Shown: in pieces, positions 1 to 11,600 of the stretch
How positions within the stretch are numbered: the stretch's first letter is position 1
How the letters are laid out: each line of letters opens with the position of its first letter
NCBI GenBank assembly: GCA_001579985.1
Contig: LRSR01002679.1
Location: 1-64,000, forward strand
Direction of reading: 5' to 3'
Source of the DNA: Hypsibius dujardini
Taxonomy: Eukaryota; Tardigrada; Eutardigrada; Parachela; Hypsibiidae
DNA: 64,000 bases
Program-made: the position numbers and the translations under genes
The notes under the pieces: generated by a model
What the model saw: the letters and a program-made list of their open reading frames with translations, nothing else
Told to the model about the DNA's origin: nothing
The model's database searches: none

Positions 1-170
1 GAGGAATTGGCTCTATTTCGAGCCACCGCTTTTCGTGCAACAATTTGAGCCACTGGTCTGGCAGTTTTGCTGGCCTCTGCCTAAATGTAAAACTACATTT
101 TTTTTAACAGTTTACCATTCTAAATTAAATTTAGGATCGTTTGGCATCAGCCGAATATGATCCCGAAGTC

Positions 171-257
171 AGGGGGCGGAGCTATGTGTATTCCTCGACA
201 AAAACTGCAATTGCAAGCGATGCCCTGAAGAATTAACCCGTAGCTCCGCCCTCTGAC
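171..257. repeat. Imperfect inverted repeat upstream of first gene
   Basis: Two 17-base arms (171-187 and about 241-257), both reading as GGGCGGAGCTA-type sequence on opposite strands, match at about 16 of 17 positions and flank roughly 53 bases. It could be the end of a degraded fold-back element or a chance palindrome. Nothing else recognisable lies in 1-807; this stretch presumably holds the promoter and 5' leader of the gene starting at 808. Confidence 0.4.
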
Positions 258-807
258 GTCTGACAAATATTGTGCCCATGCCGATAGATTTAATATTGAA
301 TTTTGGATGGGACAGTGTCAAGTGAAACTTATTTCACTTAATAGGAGGAGTCCCACAGACATGCCATTGCTGCTGGCTCGATTTGGGGCACTCTCCTCGT
401 ACGACGACATTGCGTATTTGCTGCTGTTTTTTAAAGGGTAATGTAATCAAGGCAGGAACGACACGCACGGTGCTGTCAAATTAAAGGTAAAGCCACTTGG
501 CCCTCCTCTGAACGGACACTTGACTATTTAAACGTCATTAAATGGAAACACGTTCGAGGACTCCGAATTGAGCTGAGCGATATATCTCGATCGCCAAAGA
601 CGATTTACGATTTTAAAACCAAGGTGGTTCAACTGAATTAGCAAGTTTAGTAGTGCAGCAGATGAGAGACCATAGCTCACACGACGTTTAGACATTTGCA
701 AGTGAACCCGCTGATTTCACCCTTCTACCGGCATATCTAACTGCCGACTGAACTGGTGCAAATATTGCAATCTCATTGTTCGGAATACTCGGGAATTCTA
801 CGAAGCC

Positions 808-1703
808 ATGGAGAATCCAACGGTAAGTACCTTGCTATATAACAAAATTACAATATAGGGGTCGTCGGCAAGCGATCGTACTCGGCAGACAAGAACGAAT
901 CTACGTACAAACAGAAGCACAGACAGACAGATAAACCGAGAAAGACAGACACAAAAATCGGGCAAATACGTTTGCACAAATCGACCGGCAGACAGGCAGT
1001 CACAAGTCGAACAGTGGAATAAATGGAGACGCAGAGAGACAGACAAAGAGACAGACAAAGAAACAGACAGACTGACTGACAAACAGACAGGCAGACAGGC
1101 AGACAAGCAGACGGAGAGACAGGTAGTGAAATAGAGAGACAGGAAGACAGACAGAGAGACAGACACAACCTCTCAACGAAACCTTTTCTTACAGACATGG
1201 CTTCTTGTTCTCACCGTTTTCGTCAGCGTAGCGTACGCGGAAGTCCGACCCAATGCCAGTGCCCGTGCCGTCCATGACCCCCGTGTGCAGGTGACCGTCA
1301 AAGCTAGGGTACCGGTTGAGGGTGAACTCGTTGCCGCGGAAAATGCTCCCTATTCCAGTTATTCTCGCCCGAGTTATGGAGGATACAGTCAGCAGAGCTA
1401 CGGTGGTTACAGCCAGCCGTCCTACTATCCCTCACCAATAGCCAGTTACTACCCGCCACCCATGCAGTACGGCTATGGAGCGCCGTCTTATGCGCCCTCC
1501 TATGCGCCTTCTTATGCGCCGTCATACCAACCATCTTACCAACCGTCCTATGCACCGTCGTATACTCCATCTTACGCACCACCATCTTACGGATATCCCA
1601 TGCCTTCATATAGCAGTTACGGCAGTAAGTATTGATAATTGTCCTGCTTTAGCCGTTTACCGTTATAGAGATTGATCACCATTGGCATCCATGCTCTGGT
1701 CTA

Positions 1704-1740
<37 letters not shown>

Positions 1741-2328
1741 GTTTATCTGCCTGTGTGTCTGTCTGCCTGTCTACTTGTGTGTCTGTGTGTCTGTGTGTCT
1801 GTCTATCTGTTTGTTTGCCTGTCTGACTGTCTGTCAGTCAGACTACCTGTCTACATGTCCGGCTGTCGCTCGCCTGGCTGTTTGACTATTCAACCGTGTC
1901 GCTGTTTTTCTTCTTTCGTCACCATCTAGTACTCGTACTAGTATTACGTGTCTGAACTTTAAAAAAACTTGCTCCAGGTTATCCGTCATATCCGTCGTAC
2001 CCAGCTCCGGCGTATCCTTCGTACGGTGGTGGCTATGGTGGCGGCAGCAGCTACGGCAGTTATGGTGGAGGTTACATGCCCTCTTGTGAGTCAATCAAAT
2101 TAAATTACCATATCAACCACATCAAACCGTCATTTTTGACAACTGAAAGTCATTCACTCTCTTCTCGTATTTTTAGATCCCACTTACGCTCCTCCTTACC
2201 CGATGTCTGGCTACGGTTACGGGTCGACGCAACCGACGTACAGCGGTGGCAGCTACGGTGGAAGCTCCTATGGTGGTGGCTACTCGAAGGGCTACCGATC
2301 CTCTTCTCCAGTGCCTTATTATCACTAA
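808..2328 (+). CDS. Secreted PSYAP/GYG-rich structural-type protein
   Basis: Four exons (808-822, 1195-1624, 1978-2085, 2177-2328) join in frame with GT-AG borders to give 234 residues and a TAA stop. The first five codons are split from a hydrophobic stretch (TWLLVLTVFVSVAYA) that makes a clear signal peptide cleaved near residue 20. After a short Arg/Val-rich propeptide-like part, the mature chain is low complexity: GGYSQ and SYGGY units, then a run of PSYAP/PSYQP repeats, then GGGYGGGSSYG-type repeats, ending VPYYH. No cysteines are seen in the repeat part. Such Tyr/Pro/Ser/Gly chains are typical of cuticle, silk, adhesive or shell matrix proteins, but no named family is recognised. Introns 1 and 2 carry GACA and CTGT microsatellites. 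The exon-intron model is strong; the role is inference. Confidence 0.82.
903..1168. repeat. (GACA/CAGA)n microsatellite in intron 1
   Basis: Degenerate tetranucleotide tract, read as GACA on the transcribed strand of the surrounding gene. It fills most of intron 1 and stops about 25 bases before the splice acceptor. Long open frames across it in both directions (CLSV repeats) are an artefact of the repeat. Confidence 0.9.
1701..1860. repeat. (CTGT)n microsatellite in intron 2
   Basis: CTGT repeats, pure at first (1704-1740) then interrupted by CTGC and GTGT variants, inside intron 2 of the same gene and in the opposite orientation to the tract in intron 1. Confidence 0.9.
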
Positions 2329-2363
2329 AAAAGGGATCTTGGCAGATTTGGCAGATTTGGCTT

Positions 2364-2369
2364 AATAAA
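2364..2369 (+). terminator. Poly(A) signal AATAAA
   Basis: Canonical AATAAA 36 bases after the stop codon of the PSYAP-rich protein, the expected place for 3' end formation. Confidence 0.65.
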
Positions 2370-2535
2370 AAAATTGGTGATATAGATATTCTTTTTTGTC
2401 GAAGGCGTCACACTCACTGGGCCTAGTTGGCATGGAACAACATCACAAGTATTTTTTTGTATATTTAAATTGCGCGTGTTTGTCGTACCTGTATGTCGGC
2501 TTCGAGAGAAAAAAAACAGATAACAGTTATCGCAC

Positions 2536-2782
2536 ACCTTTGGTCAGAAAAATCGGGACGCTCGATTTGTCAAGAGGCAGTTTGTTACCACAAGGCTGCA
2601 GGCTGCTTTGATTTGAGGCGGAAATAGTTGGCCACAAGACCACACGTGCAATCTGTGTTGGGCAAACGCGCAGTGTAATCTTGTGGCCAACTGTTTCCGC
2701 CTCAAATCAAAGCAGCCTGTAGCCTTGTGGTAACGAACTGCCTCTTGACAAATCGAGCGTTCCGTTTTTTTGTCCAAAGGTT
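2536..2782. repeat. Long fold-back element (about 100-bp inverted repeat)
   Basis: Arms 2536-2638 and 2680-2782 are reverse complements with only about nine to twelve differences, around a loop of roughly 41 bases. Both outer ends read CCTTTGG. There is no coding capacity and no match to either neighbour gene. The form fits a fold-back MITE (non-autonomous DNA transposon); an expressed long hairpin is the alternative. No clear target-site duplication was found. Confidence 0.75.
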
Positions 2783-4507
2783 TAGTATTCATTTGGTGCA
2801 TTGACTGTCACAAATCGGGACATTCGAGATACGAAATGCTTGTACCGACGTATACCCTAGTGCACATGAAGAACTAAAGTACGATAGGTCATACGAAAAG
2901 TCAAATTTTCACACAAATTATTCACACACAAAGTGTTCACAAAAATTATACGCCATTCCGCAGAGAATTTGTGAGGTCGTTCTTAGGGCGTGTGACCACA
3001 CTTTTCCTTCGTCTAAATTTATGTCAAGCGATATGTGAGCGTTCAAAATGAATACGCCTTATTCACTCTTATTCCAAACGCGAGCAGACTGTAAGTTTTT
3101 GGTTTTTAAAAATAAAAGACAGAATAAAAGTCTGTGCAGGGTGCCCAGGGTTTGGCATCTTTTTTTCTTGAAAAATTGCGAAACTTTTGCTTTGACGTTT
3201 CACGGCTGTGGGAAGACTGGAACAGGTTATTCAGGCTCCGTTATACCTTGCTTTGTCAAGCGTAGTAAGTTAGTAAGTTAGCGCGCTTCAACGCTGAACA
3301 CATCTGAACGAAGTTTTGAAAACAAATGCCAGAACTGTTTTCAAACAAACACAGTTAATAGCTTCATAAATTTTAAATAAATAACAATTTCGTTGGTCTT
3401 ACAAAATATGTATAAAATGCGCCTTACGAATTACAGAAGATTTCTCTAAGGATATTTGTCAGACACGATGTCTTCCTGCGTAATGTTTACGAGGGCTGAA
3501 AACTGTACACACGGATTAAATAAAATGCGATATATGCGATCGTACATAATATGGCCTGGTACGGCGTGCGTTTTTTGGTGGTCGTACATAAAATGAATGA
3601 TTTAAGCCGCTGTTTGGACGTACAAAATAAAGGTGACAATTCATCTTTTATGTGTACGGAAAAAAATCTTTTCTTTCACCAGGTGTGTCCTAGGGATAAG
3701 ATCCTCCATGCGTGTTAGTAACTTCTGGTTCGCCAGGCGTCGCTGCTTTTTCAGCGTCATCCCGTCGAGCGTCCTCATGTCAGTAAAGATTCCAAAACGG
3801 AAATTGGTTTCCTAGTTTTTTTTTCATTGAACTAAAAATTATTTACTTAAGATATATATTTTAATTTCTTTTAGCAGCTAAAATTTCCGTCTAATTTTGC
3901 TTGTCCGAAATTATTTGATTAACTTCATTTTTTTTGTATTTCCCACCTAAAAGTATAGTAACTAACATTTTTAGTGTATTTTTTTAGTCAAATAAATAAG
4001 TAAAAGTTTTTATTTAATTTTGGTGTATTTTTTTTAGTGAATTAAAAAATTTAAAACCAAAAATTACTCACTAGAAGTTCTATTTTAGTTTGGTTTTCTA
4101 GTTTTATTTTGGCTCTTCTATTTTTAATTTTAGTTTAGTTTTAGTTTGGTTTAGTTCTAATCTATTTTTTGTCAATTAAAAAAAGCAGAACATTAAAATC
4201 TAGAAGCTCTAGTTTAGTTGAGTTTCGTCCTATTTTAGTTTTGTTTTAGTTTAGTTATTTTATTTTTGTTCTAGTTTAGTTTTATCGTTGAAACTAGTGT
4301 TGCCATCCTAATGAAAAAAAATTATAATATAAATAATAATTGGTCTAGACTTAACAGATCTGTTGCGGGACCTCAAACCGCACGCAAGGGTAGATCCCAC
4401 AATCGTGACACGACATATTACACCACACGACGTTAGTCTATCCTTTCAACCCAACTACATGATGAAATCATAGAAAGATTTTGGATGAAAAAAAACGAGA
4501 AAAAGTT
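2783..4507. other. Gene-poor AT-rich stretch with TTTTAG-type repeats
   Basis: No exon with convincing splice borders was found. From about 3930 to 4290 the sequence is a degenerate array of TTTTAGTTTAGTT-like words. The same motif in the opposite orientation appears in intron 1 of the LRR gene near 12160-12275, so this may be one simple-repeat family. Confidence 0.55.
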
Positions 4508-4579
4508 TTCCCATGCGGGGAATCGAACCCCGGCCGCCTCGGTGAAAGCGAGGAATCCTAGCCACTAGACCACATGGGA
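4508..4579 (-). tRNA. tRNA-Glu (anticodon TTC)
   Basis: The minus strand gives a 72-base cloverleaf. Acceptor TCCCATG pairs with CATGGGA and position 4508 gives the A discriminator. The D-arm region reads TGGTCTAGTGGCTAGGAT. Anticodon stem CCTCG/CGAGG closes a CTTTCAC loop with anticodon TTC, and the T arm reads GGGGTTCGATTCCCC. The A and B box promoters are intact and there is no intron. Five T residues directly downstream on the minus strand (4500-4504) make a Pol III terminator. Confidence 0.95.
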
Positions 4580-5029
4580 TTATAATTGGATGATCTAGCT
4601 CGCAAATTACCGCATCGATGAGAAATGTATTCCTCTAACATTGGCTGCAATGATTTTCAGTCGCTTCATTCCGCTTGCGAACATTTCTCCTGTCCGGTTT
4701 GTGTAATTCTGAATCTGTATTGCTTGATTTACCGCACGACACCAACTATCCATCTCGTCCGTTTTATTTTATTATTTCATCAAAATGTATCCGGGTTTTT
4801 TCTTGCGAAAAGCCGGGGAGATTGCCGTACGACAGTGCAACAGACCGGTATGATTGATCATGTTGGGTTGACTTGCGGCGTTTTTGCTTGATTGATCGAT
4901 AGACAAGTGTTAACATGTGTTTAATTTCAGCATCTGCTGCTCAGTCGATTGATTGATTAGTTGTGGTCACTTGTTTTATCGATTTTTCTTTATCCTCCTC
5001 ATTCGTCGTTCTTGTGTCTTATTAGAATT

Positions 5030-6209
5030 ATGTTTGCGCTGAGATCTCTTCCTTCCAATGCGGCCTTCCTTCGGGCACAGGGCGGAGATTTTTGTCACTG
5101 GGAGCGGTGCGAAAGAATGAAGTTAAACTGCCGAAAGGGTCCAAAGAACCGAAAATGGTGAGAAGTTATTCGAAAATCGTCTCTGCAGCGCTGGCTAATG
5201 CTTTTTGGGTCTAGCCCCCCAGTTCGTGGAGAGCTTTAGGCATAACAGCGGGAGTTGGCGCGGCATTGTGGGCCTGGATGATTTACGCGAAACACGAAAA
5301 GGAAGAAGGTGAGTTACATACATACTTACAGCGTTGCGGCTTTTGGTTGATTGTTGATTGGTTGCCGGTTGCATTGTTTCTGACATCGCATCAGTTGATT
5401 GATCAATTGACAGCATTAATATTTATAGAAATAATTATACAGAATTGCTTTTCGTGCCTTGTCACTAGATACATTCTACTAAGTACTATAACTGTAATGA
5501 GTAAACCGCTGCCAGTGAAAAACCAGAATACGGTTTGGTTTTTGAAACAGTTTGATTGTCTAATATGTGGTGGATAGATTGATTGATTGATTGATTGCTT
5601 GATTGCACCTTGCACGAATAACTCAGGTACGTATCCGGTTTGTCTTTCTTTATAGCCATCAGAAAGGAACGGAGTAAACAAATTGGGAAAGCCAAAATCG
5701 GCGGCGAATGGGAACTAACTGACCACAACGGAGTGCCGCGCACCTCGAAGGACTTCCACGGTTCCTGGATCCTCCTCTACTTCGGCTTCACTCACTGTCC
5801 CGACATCTGCCCGGACGAAATCGAGAAAATGCTGGAAGTGGCCACGTTGTTAGGTAGTAGTGCTATCCGCTGGGGTGTGTTCCCGGACCGCCGCACGGTG
5901 ACGAGGTGAGAGAAAGTTGAAAATGTTTGCAGAGAAAAAGGAGGACATCAAGGTCCAGCCCCTTTTCATCACGGTCGATCCGGAGCGGGATAACGTGGAG
6001 GCGGTCAAGCGGTACTGCAAAGGTGAGTGCTCGGGTGTGGTTTCGATGGGCTCTGCCTCGGTGTAGGGGGTTTCGATGAAGTGAGCTTCGGAGTCCGGAT
6101 GGGCCTTCCTAACGTTCTTTTTTTCTTGCCTGGAATAATGCAAACATGTCAGAAATTGATTAATAGACGAACAGACTGACAACAGGCACGCAGACAGACA
6201 GATGAGTCC

Positions 6210-6255
<46 letters not shown>

Positions 6256-7034
6256 GGACATACAGACATACCGACACACACAGTCAGTCAGATAGGTAGG
6301 TGGATGGATAGATAGATTTCTATAGCCAGACGGTCAGACAGCCGGGCGGATAAGAGCGCTGGGCTGAGAGGCAGGCAGACAGATCAAGCATAAGATGAAA
6401 ACTAGACTGGCGTACCTTTTTCTCGCCATAGCGAGTTTGTTCTTGTGTAGGCGGGCGGCTGTCTGTTCTAGTGTTTCCGCCAATCTCAGACGTGCCTGCC
6501 TGACCCGTTGCTTCTCCAGGCGGACTTGTTTCTTGGCTGGCGTCTCATTTCCCCTCCCGTAATCAGGAACCGTACCGGTTCGACGCTTTTGTTGGCGTTG
6601 CTTTTTGCCTGAACGGTGAAAGTTATGTGTAAAATATGGGAGCCTTAACGGTTAGCTTAAGCAACCGTTCGATTTTCGCAGTTAGTACCTTTCTTGCGAC
6701 TTCTCGTACTCGTAGATGCAGGTTGAATTGGTGGGAGACCCATTTGAATTTGACAATCCCTTGATAAATTTGGTATTTTCGCCACATGAGCAAACACAGT
6801 TTTAGCGTAAAAAATGTTGTAGTGTTGTGCGTCGCTTCAATTCGATTTCAAACTCTCGTAAGCTGCCTGGTTACGCGGGACTATTCGTTTGCGACAGTGC
6901 GCTGCCGCATTTCTTATCCCAAGTTCGAACTGAGTTACTTATCTCATTTCTTTACATTATTTATCCGTTCAAACTTGACTTGCAGTTTCATAGCAAATAG
7001 GTAGTCAGGCAAACTGACTGACAGACAGACAATC

Positions 7035-7079
<45 letters not shown>

Positions 7080-7491
7080 CGCACTGAGGCAGAAGCTGTT
7101 GAACCAAATAACACAGACAACATGTACTAGTAGTCTCGATTTTGACTTGACTCAGTCCAGGAGCGCATGCGTATGTAGTATTTTTTCTTCACGGATTTTG
7201 TCGTTAGGCATCGCTTTCTTTTGTTCCCTTGCAGAATTTTCACCAAAGCTCCTCGGTCTGACGGGAACGAACGAGCAAATCACCAAGGCCGCCAAAGCAT
7301 TCCGTGTCTACTTTAGCGCTGCTCCGGCCGCCGACGAAGACAACGACTACATTGTCGATCACACCATCATCATCTACCTCATCGACCCGGAAGGAAAATT
7401 TGTGGACTATTATGGCCAAAATAAGACCGCCGTGCAGATGGCGGAGCATATTGGAAGTTACATAGACCGCTTTAAGTATCTGCGCTGGTGA
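5030..7491 (+). CDS. SCO1: SCO1/SCO2-type mitochondrial copper chaperone
   Basis: SCO proteins sit in the mitochondrial inner membrane and deliver copper to the CuA site of cytochrome c oxidase subunit II. Five exons (5030-5157, 5223-5308, 5656-5853, 5933-6022, 7235-7491) give 252 residues. An Arg-rich N-terminus fits a mitochondrial presequence. A single membrane segment (about residues 48-60, [13 protein letters not shown]) precedes a thioredoxin-like domain. The copper ligands are present: C119 and C123 in THCPDIC, and H210 in [17 protein letters not shown] and [11 protein letters not shown] are family hallmarks. The acceptor of exon 2 is placed at the AG after the C run (5222), because the earlier AG gives a stop. 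Length is close to other animal SCO proteins. Intron 4 (6023-7234) is large, carries GACA repeats and hosts a probable antisense gene. The stop lies 57 bases from the stop of the convergent LRR gene. Confidence 0.95.
5850..6743 (-). CDS. Probable Lys/Arg-rich gene nested antisense in SCO1
   Basis: On the strand opposite SCO1, three exons (6743-6689, 6608-6416, 6129-5850) join in one frame through good borders (donors AAAG|GTACTA and AAAG|GTACG; acceptors TTCAG and TTCCAG) to give 175 residues. The first two exons lie wholly inside SCO1 intron 4. The third runs antisense through SCO1 exon 4 into the end of exon 3. The start chosen is the ATG of [10 protein letters not shown]; the frame stays open further upstream, so the true start may be earlier. 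The product is very basic ([15 protein letters not shown]) with a long charged helix ([20 protein letters not shown]) and looks nuclear or nucleolar. No family is recognised. The last 90 or so codons, which overlap SCO1 exons, are the least certain part. Agreement of phase at both junctions is the main support. Confidence 0.42.
6185..6262. repeat. (CAGA)n microsatellite in SCO1 intron 4
   Basis: CAGACAGA tract; it also lies within the second intron (6130-6415) of the nested antisense gene. Confidence 0.9.
7008..7082. repeat. (CAGA)n microsatellite in SCO1 intron 4, second tract
   Basis: Near-pure CAGA repeats about 150 bases before the acceptor of SCO1 exon 5. Confidence 0.9.
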
Positions 7492-7521
7492 TGAATCCAC
7501 TGCCGACATTTTTTTTTGTTA

Positions 7522-7527
7522 TTTATT
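7522..7527 (-). terminator. Poly(A) signal AATAAA for the LRR gene
   Basis: AATAAA on the minus strand, about 22 bases past the LRR gene stop and inside the 57-base gap to the SCO1 stop. The two convergent transcripts must therefore overlap or end almost back to back. Confidence 0.6.
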
Positions 7528-7548
7528 ATTTTGTCTTATTAAGGTAAC

Positions 7549-8640
7549 TCAATTTTTAGAGGGAGGAGGAGGCGCTTTCGGGTCAAAAGTCTTTGCGTCC
7601 TGATTGGGGCAGATAAATGCTGATGTCACATTTGCCACCCATCTATAGCTGCTACTGTAGCACTATAATGAAAAACAGAAAGTCATTTAGTTAATTTATT
7701 AGTCATCCAGTTTTGTGTGTTGCGTGCGGATGTGCATTTGCGTCTGTCTGCCTGTCACTAAGTCAGTCTATCAGCCAGTCAAGTTTGTCTGTCTGCCTGC
7801 TTGTCTGTTTGTCTGTCTGCTTGTCTGTCTGCTTGTCTGTCTGTTTGTCTGTCTGTTTGTCTGTCTGCCTGCCTGTCTGTCTGACTGTCCGGTTGTGTGT
7901 CTGTTTTGTCTGTTTACGTGTATGTGTTTGTTTATCCTTATCTGTCGGTTTACGTGCAATTTGTCTGTGCATTTTCCGCCTGCCTGCCTACATCAATTTA
8001 CCTTCGGAATGTGAGCTACAAATGTTCTGGGCGACAGATCGAGCGGATTCCGTATCAGGAGCCGGATAAAATCGTCCGACCACGCTGTGGAGCCACCTGG
8101 TTCCGAGTCTACGGACTGCTGTGCCTGGGAGTTGGTCAAATTGTTGCCAAACGCACACTGCAACGCGTACGGGTCGTTTGGCAGCATTCTGACTGCAGCG
8201 GTGCTGGTAGTGTTATCCAGCTTATCCTTCCATGTGCCGTCCTCGTGGCCGTGGTCCACATAGACTGCCGTGGAGTTGTCGACGTAGAAATACTTCAAGT
8301 TCGGAAGTGGATCCAGATCCGTACGGGCGATGCAACCGACGGGGTAGGTGGTGAGGGACAGTCCCGTGGCCATGAGGCCTAAGTGCACCACATTTTTCCC
8401 ACCGTCCATAAACATGCCGTTCATGCTCGTGATCTTGGAATTCCGGTTCAGGTAGAGTTCTCGCAGTGCAGGTAGACGGTCGAATGCGCCATGGTCTAGA
8501 TTGACTATAATCCACAGAAGATAAAACTAAATGCAAGTAGCCAGATAAGTTCACAGACAGACACCTAAATAGAAGTTAACGTAGAAAGAGAGACAAACCG
8601 ACAGACGGAAGGATGGTTAGACAGGCGGTCGGACGGATAC

Positions 8641-8699
<59 letters not shown>

Positions 8700-11600
8700 G
8701 GCAGACAGGCAGACAGACAGACAGACAGGCAGATGAACCACCAAAACAGAACTCACCAATTCCGTTATCTGACAAATCAAGAAAATACAAGTTGTTCAAG
8801 TCAACCAATTCCTCCCTCTGCACGCTGACGATATGATTACTGGATAGATTCAACGCCAGCAGGTTGGTCATCCCGCTGAACGTCCCCTTGCCTATAGTCT
8901 GAATGAAATTTCCCCCCAAATTCAGGCTCTCCAGCTTCGTGAAATTCTGCAGATGTTCGGGTGTTAAGAAGCGAATTTGATTGTTGCTCAGATCAAGCTT
9001 TTTGAGGTTGTTCCGCGTGGCCTTCGGAAGCGCCATCAACCTATAGAAGATCCACCCTTTCAGGTAGCCCGAAGATAGGACCAGTTCGGTCAGCCTACTC
9101 GTGGCATTAGAGCTGCCGTCCGTCACATTCTCCTGAGGAGCTCCCAACGTGGAGAAGGCGTCCTCCTGGATCTTCGGCACATTCGGCAGGAGTGAAACGC
9201 AGAAAGACAAGTCCAGATGTTCAATCGAAGGCGGCAAGCCGAGAAAAAACTCTTTTGTCACGTTTTTGAAGTGATTGCAGCTGAGGTCCAGCCGTGTGAG
9301 ACTGGTCAGGCCGGCCAACCACACACCTTTGAAGGTTTTCAATTGGGTCCTCCCTAGATCCAGAAATTGAAGGCTGGAGAAGTTCAGATGGGCCGACACA
9401 GGGGTCGGCATGCTGTCGAGGTCGTCTATGTCGAGGAGTTCGGTGTGAAAGGTGTTCCCGGCGAGAATCAGCTCGGTCAGGCTGGAGGTGACATGGGTGA
9501 AATTGCCAGATGGAAGAGTCATTAGCTTGTTGTCTGACAGATCAAGGCGCTGCAGTTTGGCTTTACATCCAGCGAAGAGGTCGACACGGTTTAAATTGCG
9601 GAAGGCGTTGCCGCGCAGGTTCAGATCCTTAAGTTCTGCCAATCCTGAAATTTTTGTTTGAGATTTGTTTTGTGAAACTAGATTTTATATTCCATTTGTG
9701 TTCCACCATCCATGTCTATGTCTGTGCGGGGTGATACAATTATATTTACTGCACCTGTTTGTCTGTCAATCTGTCTCTCTGTCGGTCGGTTGGTCTGCCT
9801 GTCTGTCTGTCTGCCTGTCTGCTTGCCTGTCTGCCTGCCTGTCTGTTTATCTGTCTGTCTGTCTGTTTGTCTATCTGTCTGTCTGTCTGTCTGTCTGTAT
9901 GCACACCTGTCTGTCTATCTGTCTCTAAGTCGTCCATTTGTCTGTATGACTGTCTATCCGTTTGAATGTTCCTCCATTCCTCCGTCCGTATTGTACTGTA
10001 CGTTCCCCAACTTCGGCAGAACGAATACAACATTATCCTGGCGCATATTCTTACCGCTAAATATCCCACTCTGTTTCGGTAGACTGGAGTAAGACAAATC
10101 GAGGGTTTTTAGATAGGTGAAATTGGCAAATAAGTCCGTTGCCTTGAAGAACTGGCCAAACTGATTTCCAGCCTTGAAAGCAGAAAATAGGACCAATAAA
10201 AATCATACAATTTATGTGATGTCCATTGCTCCATTCTTCTTACCAGATTAAGATACTTCACGTTGTTGAACGTATTAAAGGAACTGACGGCTGTCTTGGT
10301 GATCGGCAAGGTATTATACGACAAATCCAGCGAACCGTTGTCCACTATTTTCATCGACTCCATCAGCTTCTCCATAAATATTTGTCTGATGGGATATTCC
10401 GTGGCGGAAAAATTGTTTCCTCGCATCACGAATTTTTCGAAAGGCTTCTTCCCAGCGAACAGCTGGTCATTAACTGTGTCGAGGTCAAAATGATTACCGG
10501 AAAAGACTGCCGTCTTTAGGTTGGGAAAAATGGTGAGGAAATTCTTTCGAATACCCCGGATTTTTTGCTTGATGAAGTGGAACCCCATCATTTTCTTCAG
10601 TTCTTTTGTTTCCTACAAACAAATCTTTTTTCAGCCAACTTTAAATACGAATGCGCACTTAAAATTTGATCTCTACGCCATTTACTCGTTGCCTTGCCAG
10701 AAATAAGTTTTTACGTTTACAAAACATGCTAGTATATACTATTTTGTCTATGTCTGGGACTACTCGTTCGTTCAGTCAGTCGGCATTTGCTTTCGTGCCT
10801 AAGTAGGCAACATCCGCTGCCTGTGACGGTGTTTAACTTACAAGTGAGCTAATGCGTCTTCCATGTCTGTAACAAATATCATGTCTCTTGACGACTTGTC
10901 TAAGTCTGTGATTGAGCTAAGCCATGTCTGTCAATGTCTTGCCGGTGCCTGTGACTACCTCGTGCGAAAAAAGCGCGGATATCTGATACAACTATTCAGG
11001 CCGAATGGGTCGGGTATTGGGTCGGATACAACTCTGCTTTTTTCAGTGGCTTTGCTCTTTGTCTGTGGTTGTACACCACAAGACTGTAACAAGCCTAAAC
11101 ATGGTGGGCGTATGAAACACTCCAATCATAAAACGGATATCCGATACAACTTTCGACGATTTTAATGTGTATCCGACCCATGATCGGGACCAACAGATTT
11201 TCGCACGAGTACTGCCATGCCATTGTGCCTGCCATTTGTTTCGGCTGTCTGTGTCTGAAAACTACTGTCTGTGTCTGAAAGATACTCTGCCTGTGCCTGG
11301 GCATGTACCATGTATGTATAATGTGGGCGTGTCTTTCACGTGTCTGCGAAACAGCTCTCGTGGCTGCTACGTGTCTATGTCTGAAGATGCCCATGCCTGA
11401 GACCTGGTCTTCGCGTCCAGTAATGTTTTCTTCATGTCTACGACCACGTCTGTCGATATTATGCCTATGTCTGTAACTTCATCTTTATCCGTCGTGATTG
11501 ATCTCTTCCTTGTCGGAATGCCTAACGGAGATTCATGTGAAACGTCTCCTCAAGCCGCACCTGTAAGTCCACAGTCAACAACTGAATGGCTGTTCCATAC

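Noticed and set aside
798-1198. Long minus-strand frames reading CLSV repeats (also at 7713-8069, 9712-10092, 15200-15529, 16017-16534, 31568-32422 tail and others)
   Set aside because: They are translations of CTGT/GACA microsatellites inside introns; they have no start context, splice support or normal composition.
8617-8757. Continuation of the LRR exon into [11 protein letters not shown]
   Set aside because: A standard donor (ATTG|GTGAGT) ends the exon; the tail is intronic repeat read-through.
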